Shown in pieces: positions 56,925 to 64,000 of a stretch of DNA of 64,000 bases. This DNA comes from Haloarcula laminariae (GTDB lineage: Archaea; Halobacteriota; Halobacteria; Halobacteriales; Haloarculaceae): NCBI RefSeq assembly GCF_025457605.1, contig NZ_JAMZFY010000003.1, forward strand, positions 56,677-120,676. Reading direction: 5' to 3'. The notes beneath the pieces are model-generated. The model saw nothing but the letters and a program-made list of their open reading frames with translations, made no database searches and was not told where the DNA came from. The position numbers were made by a program, and so were the translations under genes. Each line of letters begins with the position of its first letter. Position 1 is the stretch's first letter.

Positions 56925-57077
56925 AGTAGTATATCAATTGGATCCTCTGATGTCGATTTAAGAACGATACTCTAGGTCGTGGCTGCGCGCGCAGCGAAGC
57001 GAGCACGGAGCGGAGGGTGGGGCGGCGGGGTCAGGGCCGGTCCGGCACACAGCAAAAAAGAAGGCTACGCTAACTGG

Positions 57078-57944
57078 CTATTCTTCCCACCACCGACCGC
57101 GCTCCGGGAACTCGATCCTGCTCCAGCCCGTGATGGCGAGACTGCACCGGCCCTGGTACCAGTTCTTCTTGACCGCTCTGAATCTGACCGTCTGCCCCTC
57201 TCGAACCACCGTTTTCCCACTCTTCTCCCAGACCGTGAATTTCGTGCGGCCGCTCTCGTCCTCGATGAGCCCGACTTGTTGAATCGAGTTGTCACTTGGA
57301 GTCCAGAGCTCGGTGATTTCACCCTGGACCGTCACCTCACCGACGGGCACGTCCGGCACATCCGCGATGGGCACGATTGCACCGGGGACCGCCTTCTGCT
57401 CCTCCAACGTCTCCAGCACCGCCTTGGTCACGTCCTCTCCGCGCTGCACCTTCTCGGCCAGCTGCTTCGCGACGACTGCTCTCGACCAGCCGCCCTGCAC
57501 TTCGTCGTTGATCCGCATCGCCTGCTTGTTCACCGCCGCGAGTTCCTCCTGCGTCAGCTTCTCTCGGGGGTCCGTACGCTCCACCGGTTCGGGCTCGTCT
57601 CGGCCACACTGCTCGACGACGACCTCTCGCGTCCGCTTTGCGCGTCCCTCCTGCTGACTGAGTTCCGCTTGGGCACTGATGTGCTCCAGCTCGGCCTCCC
57701 GTGCCTCGATGCGCTCTTCCTGTTCGAGGGTCTTCCCGAACAGGTGATCCGGGCCTGCCTCGATCCGCGCGTCCGGGTGGTTGGAATCGACCTTCGCCTG
57801 CACTTCCATGTCGACTGTCGCCCGGAACTCCGGGGTCTCGTCGACGACTTCGAATCCGTCCTCGTCGACCTCAACGTCATCGTGTTTCTCGAAAGCCTGT
57901 TCATCGACCGAAACCTCATTACCGAAGACGTTCTTACTCGACAT
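57078..57944 (-). CDS. RPA-like OB-fold single-stranded-DNA-binding protein
   Basis: A 288-residue protein. An acidic N-terminal half with helices (GKTLEQEERIEAREAELEHI, SQQEGRAKRTREVVVEQCG), a middle ERTDPREKLTQEELAAVNKQ segment and a C-terminal OB fold (VGEVTVQGEITELWTPSDNS, QQVGLIEDESGRTKFTVWEK, VREGQTVRFRAVKKNWYQG, LAITGWSRIEFPERGR). This is the pattern of haloarchaeal replication protein A-like factors. On an accessory replicon it may serve replication or transfer. ATG 57944 is chosen. GC-rich, gene-free DNA lies on both sides. Confidence 0.77.
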   Translation of the reverse strand: MSSKNVFGNEVSVDEQAFEKHDDVEVDEDGFEVVDETPEFRATVDMEVQAKVDSNHPDARIEAGPDHLFGKTLEQEERIEAREAELEHISAQAELSQQEGRAKRTREVVVEQCGRDEPEPVERTDPREKLTQEELAAVNKQAMRINDEVQGGWSRAVVAKQLAEKVQRGEDVTKAVLETLEEQKAVPGAIVPIADVPDVPVGEVTVQGEITELWTPSDNSIQQVGLIEDESGRTKFTVWEKSGKTVVREGQTVRFRAVKKNWYQGRCSLAITGWSRIEFPERGRWWEE

Positions 57945-58700
57945 TGGAGTTAGTACAGCTCCGAAGGCGCTCACGCGCCCGACACCGCGATGCTCCTACA
58001 TCGCGGATTTCCTCGACGACAACGACCGACAGACTCGTCTGCGCGCTCTCGCTCGCGCCTTCGCGAGCGCCCTGTGGGCGCGAGCGAGAGCGCGCCCGAG
58101 GCGGACGACCATCCAGCACCGCGCGCCGACCCGCCCGGAGCGAGCGGCCAGCGGGATATGCCCGCTCGTGTCCGGCCCGATGTGCGGGTCCGTGTCCAGG
58201 GCGACTGTCGCCGAGAACGCGCGCCGCGGTGTGGCGCGCGACAGCGCAGGCGGCACCAAGCGCTGGAACGCGAAAGCCCGCAAGGGGCGCAACCGACGGG
58301 GATACCCGCTGGCGCCGAGGGCACATGCATTTTAGCCCGGAACGGGCGCGGGCGGTGCGGAGAGCGCCCGCACGCCCGGAATGGTCGGTCGCGAGCGACG
58401 CGGAGGGCGGCAGCGGCGAGCGGGGCGGGCCTATACGTACACACCTGTCCAGCCGGCTACGTCGCTCGGTGAGGCATCTATCGTCCTGGCGGACTCAGAA
58501 AGGGCGAGGCCGCCTCGGTCGTCCCCCGACCTCGCAAGCACCGCAGGAACGAGGCGCGCAGCGGCGGTCGCGGGACGTCGAGCGGCCGAGGGCTTTCATC
58601 AATGAGTGGTGAAATGTCTATCACGTTGCCTTCGTGCGATTTGCTCTGGACCAACACGGTGTTTGCAGGGGCGAAGAGCCACTTCGTCTATCCCCAGTCC
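57945..58700. other. Very GC-rich block without a convincing gene
   Basis: The block from 57960 to about 58600 is far richer in G and C than the rest, so all six frames stay open, but the proteins they would give are basic and Arg/Ala/Pro-rich, unlike haloarchaeal proteins. It has many short inverted repeats, the strongest at 58041-58095. A shorter block of the same kind (56975-57060) flanks the other side of the RPA-like gene. Could be structured RNA, a transfer origin or a regulatory region. Confidence 0.55.
58041..58095. repeat. Perfect 19-bp inverted repeat
   Basis: GCGCGCTCTCGCTCGCGCC (58041-58059) and GGCGCGAGCGAGAGCGCGC (58077-58095) are exact reverse complements separated by 17 bases. 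It is the longest perfect hairpin I found apart from the transposon ends. Confidence 0.8.
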
Positions 58701-58813
58701 AATCCAGACCGTAAAATCACGAAAACGGTCGATATGACCTTTGTACCACCGGAATGTACGTGTTACTGAAGGATGCGACTAACGTACTCGAATCAGAACA
58801 GGGTGATGTCCAG

Positions 58814-59017
58814 ATGAGTGACCTACTTGATGCCGCCGAGGGCGCTATCGCGCTAGTGTGCGGGGGATTCATTTTCCTCCTGTTCGGAAGCGCCCTGGGG
58901 ACGACGGGGCTGATCGACCTCAGCTTCTGGGGGATCGTCTACGTGCTCGTCGGTATCGTTGTCCTCATAACGGTCGCTGCAGCTGCAGCCGGTGCCGTCA
59001 TCTCGGAGGTTGTATGA
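58814..59017 (+). CDS. Small two-helix membrane protein
   Basis: A 67-residue protein with two membrane helices (AIALVCGGFIFLLFGSALG and IVYVLVGIVVLITVAAAAA). It overlaps the next gene by 4 bp (ATGA at 59014-59017), so the two form a coupled pair. ATG 58814 is chosen over an upstream ATG at 58754. Function unknown; could be a partner of the membrane regulator. Confidence 0.62.
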   Translation: MSDLLDAAEGAIALVCGGFIFLLFGSALGTTGLIDLSFWGIVYVLVGIVVLITVAAAAAGAVISEVV

Positions 59018-59796
59018 CACTACGCTCACTTCTCGTCGACCTCGTCTCGACGAATGACCGGAAGGAGGTTCCAGATGAGCAGATCCTGAACGTCCTCCGT
59101 GAGAACGACCGTATCGCGATGGGAACGCAAGATATCGCCGATGCAGTCGATATGTCTCGACAGGGCGTCGAGAATCGATTAGACGAGCTCGAACTCGAGA
59201 ATCGAGTCCAGTCACAGAAAATCGGCAATGTTCTCGTGTGGGATCTGCATCCGGATGAACGGCGAGATGTTGTGCCGCCCGAGATCGACCGCCTTGTTCA
59301 CGCTTTCGACCAAATCCGGGACCAGTTTGCGATGACGCGCCGATTGGGAATGTACATCCTCCTCACCGGATTCGCCATCATCTTCACGAGCTTGAGCACA
59401 GCACTCGCTGCAACACCGGTCGACCCGTTCGCAGAGATGCTCCTCGTGTGGGGATACGGAATCGCAGCAGGTGGGGGTGCAGCGTGGGTCGTTGGTGGTG
59501 GAACGCAATTTGCCACGATTGTTACTGAACACGTCGTCTATTGGCGACTGACGGGGAACTCGCTCCGCACATGGGGAGAGACAGATGGGGCAGCATCCAG
59601 CCACCGCGGACAGGTTGACATCCGGGTGGTAGGAGGGCTGTTCGTACTCCTTTTCATCGGGGGCGCACTCATCGGTGCAGCGAGTGATATTCAAGCGGGA
59701 TTAGCGGCCTCTCCCGCGTTTTCGTGGCTCGAAGCGACGCTCGTCGCTGGACTGTTACTGCTGGCGTTGGTTGCGATGATTCTGGGAATCGAATAG
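59014..59796 (+). CDS. Membrane protein with N-terminal winged helix
   Basis: A 260-residue protein. Residues 10-75 form a wHTH (DEQILNVLRENDRIAMGTQD, IADAVDMSRQGVENRLDELE) and four membrane helices follow (about 115-135, 145-165, 205-225, 236-258; for example YILLTGFAIIFTSLSTALAA). It looks like a membrane-anchored transcription regulator. Translationally coupled to the small membrane protein before it. Target unknown. Confidence 0.72.
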   Translation: MTLRSLLVDLVSTNDRKEVPDEQILNVLRENDRIAMGTQDIADAVDMSRQGVENRLDELELENRVQSQKIGNVLVWDLHPDERRDVVPPEIDRLVHAFDQIRDQFAMTRRLGMYILLTGFAIIFTSLSTALAATPVDPFAEMLLVWGYGIAAGGGAAWVVGGGTQFATIVTEHVVYWRLTGNSLRTWGETDGAASSHRGQVDIRVVGGLFVLLFIGGALIGAASDIQAGLAASPAFSWLEATLVAGLLLLALVAMILGIE

Positions 59797-59871
59797 GAGG
59801 GTTGGAATACTATCTTAAATAGTCACTCACCGAGAAGATTTAAAACCCTATTACCGCAAATAGCCAGCAAG

Positions 59872-60069
59872 ATGACTGAAGAAAATAATCTGGACATCTT
59901 GGGGTACGTTGCAGCCGGGCTCGGGATTGCTGTCATAATCTTCGCTTTCACACAGGCCGGAACCTTCTCCGCCTTCGTGGAGGCTGTCCAAGCGGGCTCA
60001 CAGCTCGTGCTGGTTGGCATCGCCGCTGTGGTCGGTGGCGGTGCCGTTATCGCCTACTTCAAAGAATAG
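59872..60069 (+). CDS. Small membrane protein
   Basis: A 65-residue protein with two membrane helices (ILGYVAAGLGIAVIIFAFTQ and LVLVGIAAVVGGGAVIAYFK). A TATA-like ATTTAAAACC lies about 30 bp before the ATG. It is independent of the operon upstream (75 bp gap) and convergent with the histidine kinase. Function unknown. Confidence 0.6.
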   Translation: MTEENNLDILGYVAAGLGIAVIIFAFTQAGTFSAFVEAVQAGSQLVLVGIAAVVGGGAVIAYFKE

Positions 60070-60106
60070 TCCACGAGCCGCGACCATTTTGAAGACCGGG
60101 CCACTC

Positions 60107-62044
60107 TTACAGCGTCGTCGTTGCGGACTGTACACCCGAAATTTCGAAGCGGGCACCCCCGTCAGTACCGTCGGTGACTGTGATGTCCCAGCCGTGGGCC
60201 TCGACGATCCGGCTGACGATTGCGAGCCCGAAGCCCGTCCCGTCCTGATTCGTCGTGTAACCGCTTTGGAACACGCCCTCGCGTTCGGTCTCTGGAATCC
60301 CCGGCCCCGTATCCTCGATATAGAACCCATCGCCAGCATCGAGGGCACCAACGTGGATCGTGACTGCGTCGCCCCCGTGTTCGATTGCGTTTCGATAAAG
60401 GTTCTCGAACACTTGGATGAGGCGACTACGATCTGCATCGAGGCGGAGGTCCGCTTCGACCTCGAGCGTTGCGGCGTCGGTCGCAACGTTCTCCCACGCC
60501 TGCGTAGCGAGGGCCTCGAGGGCAATCGTCGCCGTCTCGCCGACGGCATCTCCCTGCCGAGCGAGCGTCAACATATCATCGATGAGTCGTTCCATCCGAT
60601 CCAACGCTCGCTCCACGGCGTCGAGATGCCCATCGTCGTCTTGGGCCTCGATGAAATCAAGGCGCCCGTGGGCGACGTTCAAGGGATTCCGCAGGTCGTG
60701 GGACAGAATGCTGGCGAACTCCTCAAGGCGGTCGCGCTCCCGTCGGATCGTCGCCTCTGCCGACAATCGTTCTAGGGCCGTCACCACGTGAGTCGCCAGC
60801 ATCTCCGCGACGTCCTCGTCGCGCTCGGTAAAGGCGTCCGAGTCCGACGAAAACACCTGCAGGACACCGTATTCCCCGAGCGGGATACTCAACAGTGCCC
60901 GCGGATCGGCGCTCGCCTGTGGCTCGGACTGTGCGCCGCCGTCCTGAATCGGTGACGTAGCCGCCGACCGGGTGAATTCGAGATCGTCGACCCGAAGCAC
61001 CGTCCCCGATTGGTAGCTCTCCCCGGCGTACCCGAAGGAAGTGGGTACCGGGTCACAATCGTCGACCGTTCCAGCCCCCGAACTGGCGGCCGGAATCAGC
61101 TGATTCCCTTCCACCACGGAAAGATGGGAGACATCAGCATCGAACAGGTCGACAGCACCGTCAGCAGCCCGCTGGTAGATTGTTTTCGTCCCGGCAGCCC
61201 CGGTGATGTCGGTAGCGAGGTCGTGAAGCTGCGTGACCTTCGACGTGTGGGTCTGGAGCTGCTGCTCCGCCTCCTTCCGATTCGAGATGTCCTGAATGAC
61301 GCCCGTGAAGAGATGGTCGTCGTCAACGACATACTCTCCGAAGCTGATCTCGATCGGGAACTCATCGCTATTAGCCCGTTGTCCGCGTATCTCGATGCCG
61401 TCCCAGTCGATCGTCCGCTCTCCTGCTGAGAGATACTGTGCTAGCCCATCTCGATGCGCGTCCTGGAACTGCTCCGGCATCAGTTTCGTCAGTGAGTCAC
61501 CAACCAGAGCCGCACTCGAATACCCGAACAGGTCCTCCACGGTGTCATTCGCGTACTGGATCGTACTCGTCTCGTCAATTGTAACCACGGCCAACGATGA
61601 ATTTTCCGTCAACGCACGAAATCGCGATTCAGACTCAGATAGTTCCCGTTCACGCTGTTGCAACCCAGTCGCGTAATACCCCAGTAGAACGCTTGCCGCC
61701 ATGAAAATGCCCGCGCCATTAAGCGTGAGCGGGATCGGTTCGCCAGCCGGAACGTGCTCGATCGAGATGATGAATGTAAACCAGATGTTGACCGCGACCC
61801 CGGTAATCGCCCCACCGGTTATCCAGAGGGCTAGCCGTCCAATGCGGGGTGGTCGATGAGTCTGCCCAAGCCAAATCCCACCAATGATCAGGCCGATCCC
61901 GACGATTGTCGGCAGACTCACCTCGATGAAGTCGACAAGGGCATCATCACCGTCAAAAAGCACCCAGGCCAGCGTACAGGAGAAAAGCAGCAACCCGGAG
62001 AGGGCGACCGACCACTTCTGTATCGCCCGATACAACCCCCTCAT
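60107..62044 (-). CDS. PAS-GAF sensor histidine kinase
   Basis: A 645-residue membrane histidine kinase. Four N-terminal helices (about residues 12-125), a PAS domain (FRALTENSSLAVVTIDETST through DDHLFTGVIQDISNRKEAEQ, about 145-265), a GAF-like domain (KTIYQRAADGAVDLFDADVS to FSSDSDAFTERDEDVAEML, about 285-425), HisKA with the phospho-His in SILSHDLRNPLNVA (about H447), and HATPase with N box NLYRNAIEHGG, G1 DTGPGIP and G2 GTGFGLAIV. Typical haloarchaeal layout; there is no response regulator beside it. Signal unknown. Confidence 0.92.
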   Translation of the reverse strand: MRGLYRAIQKWSVALSGLLLFSCTLAWVLFDGDDALVDFIEVSLPTIVGIGLIIGGIWLGQTHRPPRIGRLALWITGGAITGVAVNIWFTFIISIEHVPAGEPIPLTLNGAGIFMAASVLLGYYATGLQQRERELSESESRFRALTENSSLAVVTIDETSTIQYANDTVEDLFGYSSAALVGDSLTKLMPEQFQDAHRDGLAQYLSAGERTIDWDGIEIRGQRANSDEFPIEISFGEYVVDDDHLFTGVIQDISNRKEAEQQLQTHTSKVTQLHDLATDITGAAGTKTIYQRAADGAVDLFDADVSHLSVVEGNQLIPAASSGAGTVDDCDPVPTSFGYAGESYQSGTVLRVDDLEFTRSAATSPIQDGGAQSEPQASADPRALLSIPLGEYGVLQVFSSDSDAFTERDEDVAEMLATHVVTALERLSAEATIRRERDRLEEFASILSHDLRNPLNVAHGRLDFIEAQDDDGHLDAVERALDRMERLIDDMLTLARQGDAVGETATIALEALATQAWENVATDAATLEVEADLRLDADRSRLIQVFENLYRNAIEHGGDAVTIHVGALDAGDGFYIEDTGPGIPETEREGVFQSGYTTNQDGTGFGLAIVSRIVEAHGWDITVTDGTDGGARFEISGVQSATTTL

Positions 62045-62159
62045 CTACACCTAATACTCGGGAAGAGACACTTAATGTACGTGATTTGGGTACTGGATGT
62101 CATTTTCACTATTGGGTGTTGAGGGGCAAGACGATCACCGTCTTGTGATGCTGGCTATT

Positions 62160-62420
62160 CTATGAACCGTCCGAATCTGAAGAACTCTCTACTAGGACTT
62201 GGACCTCGTCGGGTGTCGCGACGAGCTGCACGTCCCGAACGGTGAATCGAACCGAAATGTCACCCTTGGACGAGGCAAGAACCTGTTCGAGTGCCTCAAC
62301 GTCCACCCAGTCCTGTAACTGGTAGTCATCGCGATCGAGGCCATACGTCTCCAACGTCTCGATGATGTCGATGAGCAGGTTGCTTGATGGCTGGGAGGAA
62401 GCTGGTGCTGAATTGTGCAT
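62160..62420 (-). CDS. HalOD1 output-domain protein
   Basis: An 86-residue protein with the HalOD1 pattern: NLLIDIIETLETYGLDRDDY, LQDWVDVEALEQVLASSKGD and ISVRFTVRDVQLVATPDEVQ. HalOD1 is a short haloarchaeal output domain, often a free-standing partner of signal-transduction proteins; a histidine kinase gene is 115 bp downstream in the same direction. Function unproven. Confidence 0.8.
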   Translation of the reverse strand: MHNSAPASSQPSSNLLIDIIETLETYGLDRDDYQLQDWVDVEALEQVLASSKGDISVRFTVRDVQLVATPDEVQVLVESSSDSDGS

Positions 62421-62541
62421 CTGAACGCTCGGGGTTAAGGATGCCAGGCGTTTAAAACGTTAGAAGTCAACTACAGAAGCTCGTAGCTTCGCTACTTGAC
62501 TTAGCGCGTTCGGGATAGCGTCGGCGCAACCACAAGCGATT

Positions 62542-62802
62542 ATGCGCTTTGACGCCGACTGGATGTCTCGTGCTGATGACCGCATTCTAGAGCACCTTTC
62601 TGACGACGGCCCCGACACCCCGAAGGAAATGGCGGACAGCGATCGCGTGCGCTTCTCCCGGCAGCACATCAACGCCCGGTGCAAGAAGCTCGTCAAATAC
62701 GAACTCCTCGTCCACCTCGGCAACGGCGTTTACGATATCACGCGAACGGGAGAAGAGTATCTCGCTGGCGAGCTGGACGCCCGTGATCTCGAAGCTGCGT
62801 GA
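62542..62802 (+). CDS. PhiH1-repressor-like winged-helix protein
   Basis: An 86-residue winged helix (MSRADDRILEHLSDDGPDTP, KEMADSDRVRFSRQHINARC, KKLVKYELLVHLGNGVYDIT, GEEYLAGELDA), like the small phiH1-type regulators of haloarchaea. Starts at ATG 62542 or 18 bases later at MSRADD. It is convergent with the PIN toxin gene, 2 bp apart. Target unknown. Confidence 0.75.
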   Translation: MRFDADWMSRADDRILEHLSDDGPDTPKEMADSDRVRFSRQHINARCKKLVKYELLVHLGNGVYDITRTGEEYLAGELDARDLEAA

Positions 62803-62804
62803 CC

Positions 62805-63374
62805 CTACTCATCCAGAAGCCCCACTAACTGGGCTACGTACGGGCTGTTCTCCCAGCTGCGATGCGGGCTGATGGCCGTGAGCAGCGTTCGAGCCGCCTC
62901 GTGGGTCATATGGCCGTTCCGGGCGTAGTCACAGATGAGACGCGGTGTCGGGACGATACGCGGCCCTTCGAGCACCGCGTGGATGAGCGGGAAGTTCGTG
63001 CCGCCAAATTCGTCGGTGAGAAAGCCGTCGACGTCGAGCGCGTTCGCGAGGACGATGCCATCAGTTTCGCCGTCATCGAGCCCGAACGTCGGTCGCGCGT
63101 CCGGGGTATCCTCGCGCGCATACGGATCTTCGACTGTGTAGTGGCCACGGGCCGCGAGGACGTTACTCGCCGCAGCGGCGTGGATATCCTGATACTGCGT
63201 GATATCGCGGAGTTCTGCGACTACTTCCAGAGGGACGACCACGTCACAGGAGGTGAGCAGGTACTGGAACGGGTCGGGAACATCGGTACCGATGGCTGCA
63301 TCCGCACGGGGCACCGCGAGACTGACGAGCGCACTCGTATCGGCGACGACTGTTCGCAGCCGTGGACCGCTCAT
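62805..63374 (-). CDS. PIN-domain toxin-like nuclease
   Basis: A 189-residue PIN-fold protein: D12 in TVVADTSALVSLAV, E50 or E54 in VVVPLEVVAELRD, D100-E103-D105 in GLDDGETDGIVLANAL and D121 in GFLTDEFGGTNF. It overlaps the ribbon-helix-helix gene by 4 bp and is probably the toxin of the pair. The C-terminus (MTHEAARTLLTAISPHRSWE) is a helical extension. Longer than classical VapC. Confidence 0.8.
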   Translation of the reverse strand: MSGPRLRTVVADTSALVSLAVPRADAAIGTDVPDPFQYLLTSCDVVVPLEVVAELRDITQYQDIHAAAASNVLAARGHYTVEDPYAREDTPDARPTFGLDDGETDGIVLANALDVDGFLTDEFGGTNFPLIHAVLEGPRIVPTPRLICDYARNGHMTHEAARTLLTAISPHRSWENSPYVAQLVGLLDE

Positions 63375-63739
63375 CGATCGTCGTCGACCGCGGTGTCGAC
63401 CGTCGTCACATCCCCATCGTAGACGTCGACGTCGTCGGGCGCAGCAAGATCGAGAGGTTCGTCCTCGAGATCCGCTTTGAGGAGACGGAGTCGCTGGGCG
63501 GTCTCGGCGCCGACCAGTTGCTTGACCGTCTCGAACTCGAGCTGGTCGTCGTAGTACTTCGTCGCGACCAGCTCTTGGAACGTCTCGCTGTCGGCCGTGT
63601 CTTCGATGTACTCCCGGATGGCATCGACGAGGAGGTCTGTCCGATCCTTGTCGAAGAGGTCGGCGATGGCATCCAGCCGGTCGACGAGGTACTCCGGCGA
63701 CTGGAAGTGAACCCGCCGGGGATCGTCACTTGCGCTCAT
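63371..63739 (-). CDS. Ribbon-helix-helix antitoxin
   Basis: A 122-residue protein with an N-terminal ribbon-helix-helix (RRVHFQSPEYLVDRLDAIAD, FDKDRTDLLVDAIREYIED) and an acidic C-terminal tail that may bind the PIN partner. The ATG at 63739 overlaps or abuts a palindromic operator (63741-63763), as expected for autorepression. Confidence 0.8.
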   Translation of the reverse strand: MSASDDPRRVHFQSPEYLVDRLDAIADLFDKDRTDLLVDAIREYIEDTADSETFQELVATKYYDDQLEFETVKQLVGAETAQRLRLLKADLEDEPLDLAAPDDVDVYDGDVTTVDTAVDDDR

Positions 63740-63740
63740 T

Positions 63741-63763
63741 CTATGTGCAAGTTTTGCACATAG
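63741..63763. promoter_or_regulatory. Palindromic operator of the RHH/PIN pair
   Basis: CTATGTGCAA (63741-63750) and TTGCACATAG (63754-63763) form a perfect 10-bp dyad with a 3-base centre, 2 bases before the start codon. Two more TTGCACA half-sites (63784-63790 and 63795-63801) follow as a direct repeat, consistent with cooperative binding by the RHH protein. Confidence 0.75.
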
Positions 63764-63837
63764 ACGCATAACGGTTTCGGCGTTTGCACAGAGCTTGCAC
63801 ATTAACGCCCGTGGAACAGGAGGGGTTTACGCCGATC

Positions 63838-64000
63838 TCAGCTGTCGTTCTGTGCGTTCAGTTCGTCGAGGAACTGGCCAGCGGTCGTCCCGACACGAAC
63901 ACCGTCGACGTTGGACATTTCGAGGTCGTGAATAGCGGTCCGGAAAGGCGTGCCGTCGACGAGGACACGGTGAACGATGGTGCGGATGGGATCGGTCCCG
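63838..64000 (-). CDS. C-terminal fragment of an unidentified gene (cut by window edge)
   Basis: The last 53 codons of a leftward gene: DPIRTIVHRVLVDGTPFRTA then IHDLEMSNVDGVRVGTTAGQ and FLDELNAQNDS, stop at 63838-63840. Acidic and haloarchaeal in style. Too little is visible to name it. Confidence 0.55.
   Translation of the reverse strand, partial: GTDPIRTIVHRVLVDGTPFRTAIHDLEMSNVDGVRVGTTAGQFLDELNAQNDS

Noticed and set aside
57701..58612. A long plus-strand open frame across the GC-rich block, and several others on both strands
   Set aside because: Stop codons are rare in such GC-rich DNA. The products would be Arg/Pro/Ala-rich and basic, unlike haloarchaeal proteins, with no domain, and one frame runs antisense through the RPA-like gene.
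1..64000. tRNA or rRNA genes, including a tRNA attachment site for the integrase
   Set aside because: I found no cloverleaf or rRNA-like stretch on either strand by eye. A tRNA scan of the window would settle it.

Overview
The window is haloarchaeal DNA. It has high GC, acidic proteins, TATA-box promoters with leaderless or short-leader starts, an archaeal TFB, Orc1/Cdc6, HalOD1 and ArdC-type proteins. A parA partition locus, an orc1/cdc6 origin with ORB-like repeats, tyrosine recombinase, transposon, toxin-antitoxin modules, metal resistance and several defence loci, with no housekeeping or stable-RNA genes, suggest a plasmid, megaplasmid or large integrative element. The genus cannot be told from sequence alone.

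Layout. 1-3.1 kb: N-terminus of a His-rich metal ATPase, small membrane proteins and an integrase coupled to a HEPN/MNT pair (3.1-4.3 kb). 5.4-7.2 kb: parA, an acidic partner and a field of short AT-rich repeats. 7.3-8.6 kb: an AbiEi/AbiEii-like pair. 9.7-16.9 kb: a leftward seven-gene cluster (PLD-helicase, small protein, DndD-like SMC ATPase, Dnd-associated-like protein, beta-class DNA methyltransferase, unknown protein, deaminase-like protein), probably an undescribed or poorly described defence system. 17.3-19.9 kb: replication origin with orc1/cdc6 and ten ORB-like repeats. 20-27 kb: VapBC, regulators and haloarchaeal accessory genes. 27-34 kb: copper, nickel and mercury island. 34.2-36.9 kb: accessory genes. 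37.07-41.09 kb: a transposon of about 4 kb with 20-bp terminal repeats and an 8-bp target duplication, carrying a quinone/electrophile-detoxification-like cargo. 41-43 kb and 45.9-52.2 kb: more accessory genes. 43.1-45.9 kb: a four-gene ubiquitin-like conjugation operon (UBL, E2, JAB peptidase, E1) resembling bacterial Bil systems. 52.3-55.1 kb: a short prokaryotic Argonaute operon of SPARDA type (nuclease-APAZ plus MID-PIWI), divergent from a Panacea-like/PIN pair. 57.1-58.8 kb: an RPA-like OB-fold protein and a very GC-rich non-coding block. 58.8-64 kb: membrane/HTH genes, a PAS-GAF histidine kinase, HalOD1 and a PIN/RHH toxin-antitoxin pair, cut by the window edge.

Two dispersed signals tie the accessory genes together. 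One is a family of 17 GC-rich hairpins, each followed on the + strand by an A-tract, found just upstream of minus-strand genes or small operons, with different stems that keep pairing. The other is six copies of a TTAACCAAC/GTTGGTTAA inverted repeat with a 21-24 bp spacer, four of them directly ahead of such hairpins. They look like shared expression signals of the element. All functions are inferred from motifs and context; no database search was run.
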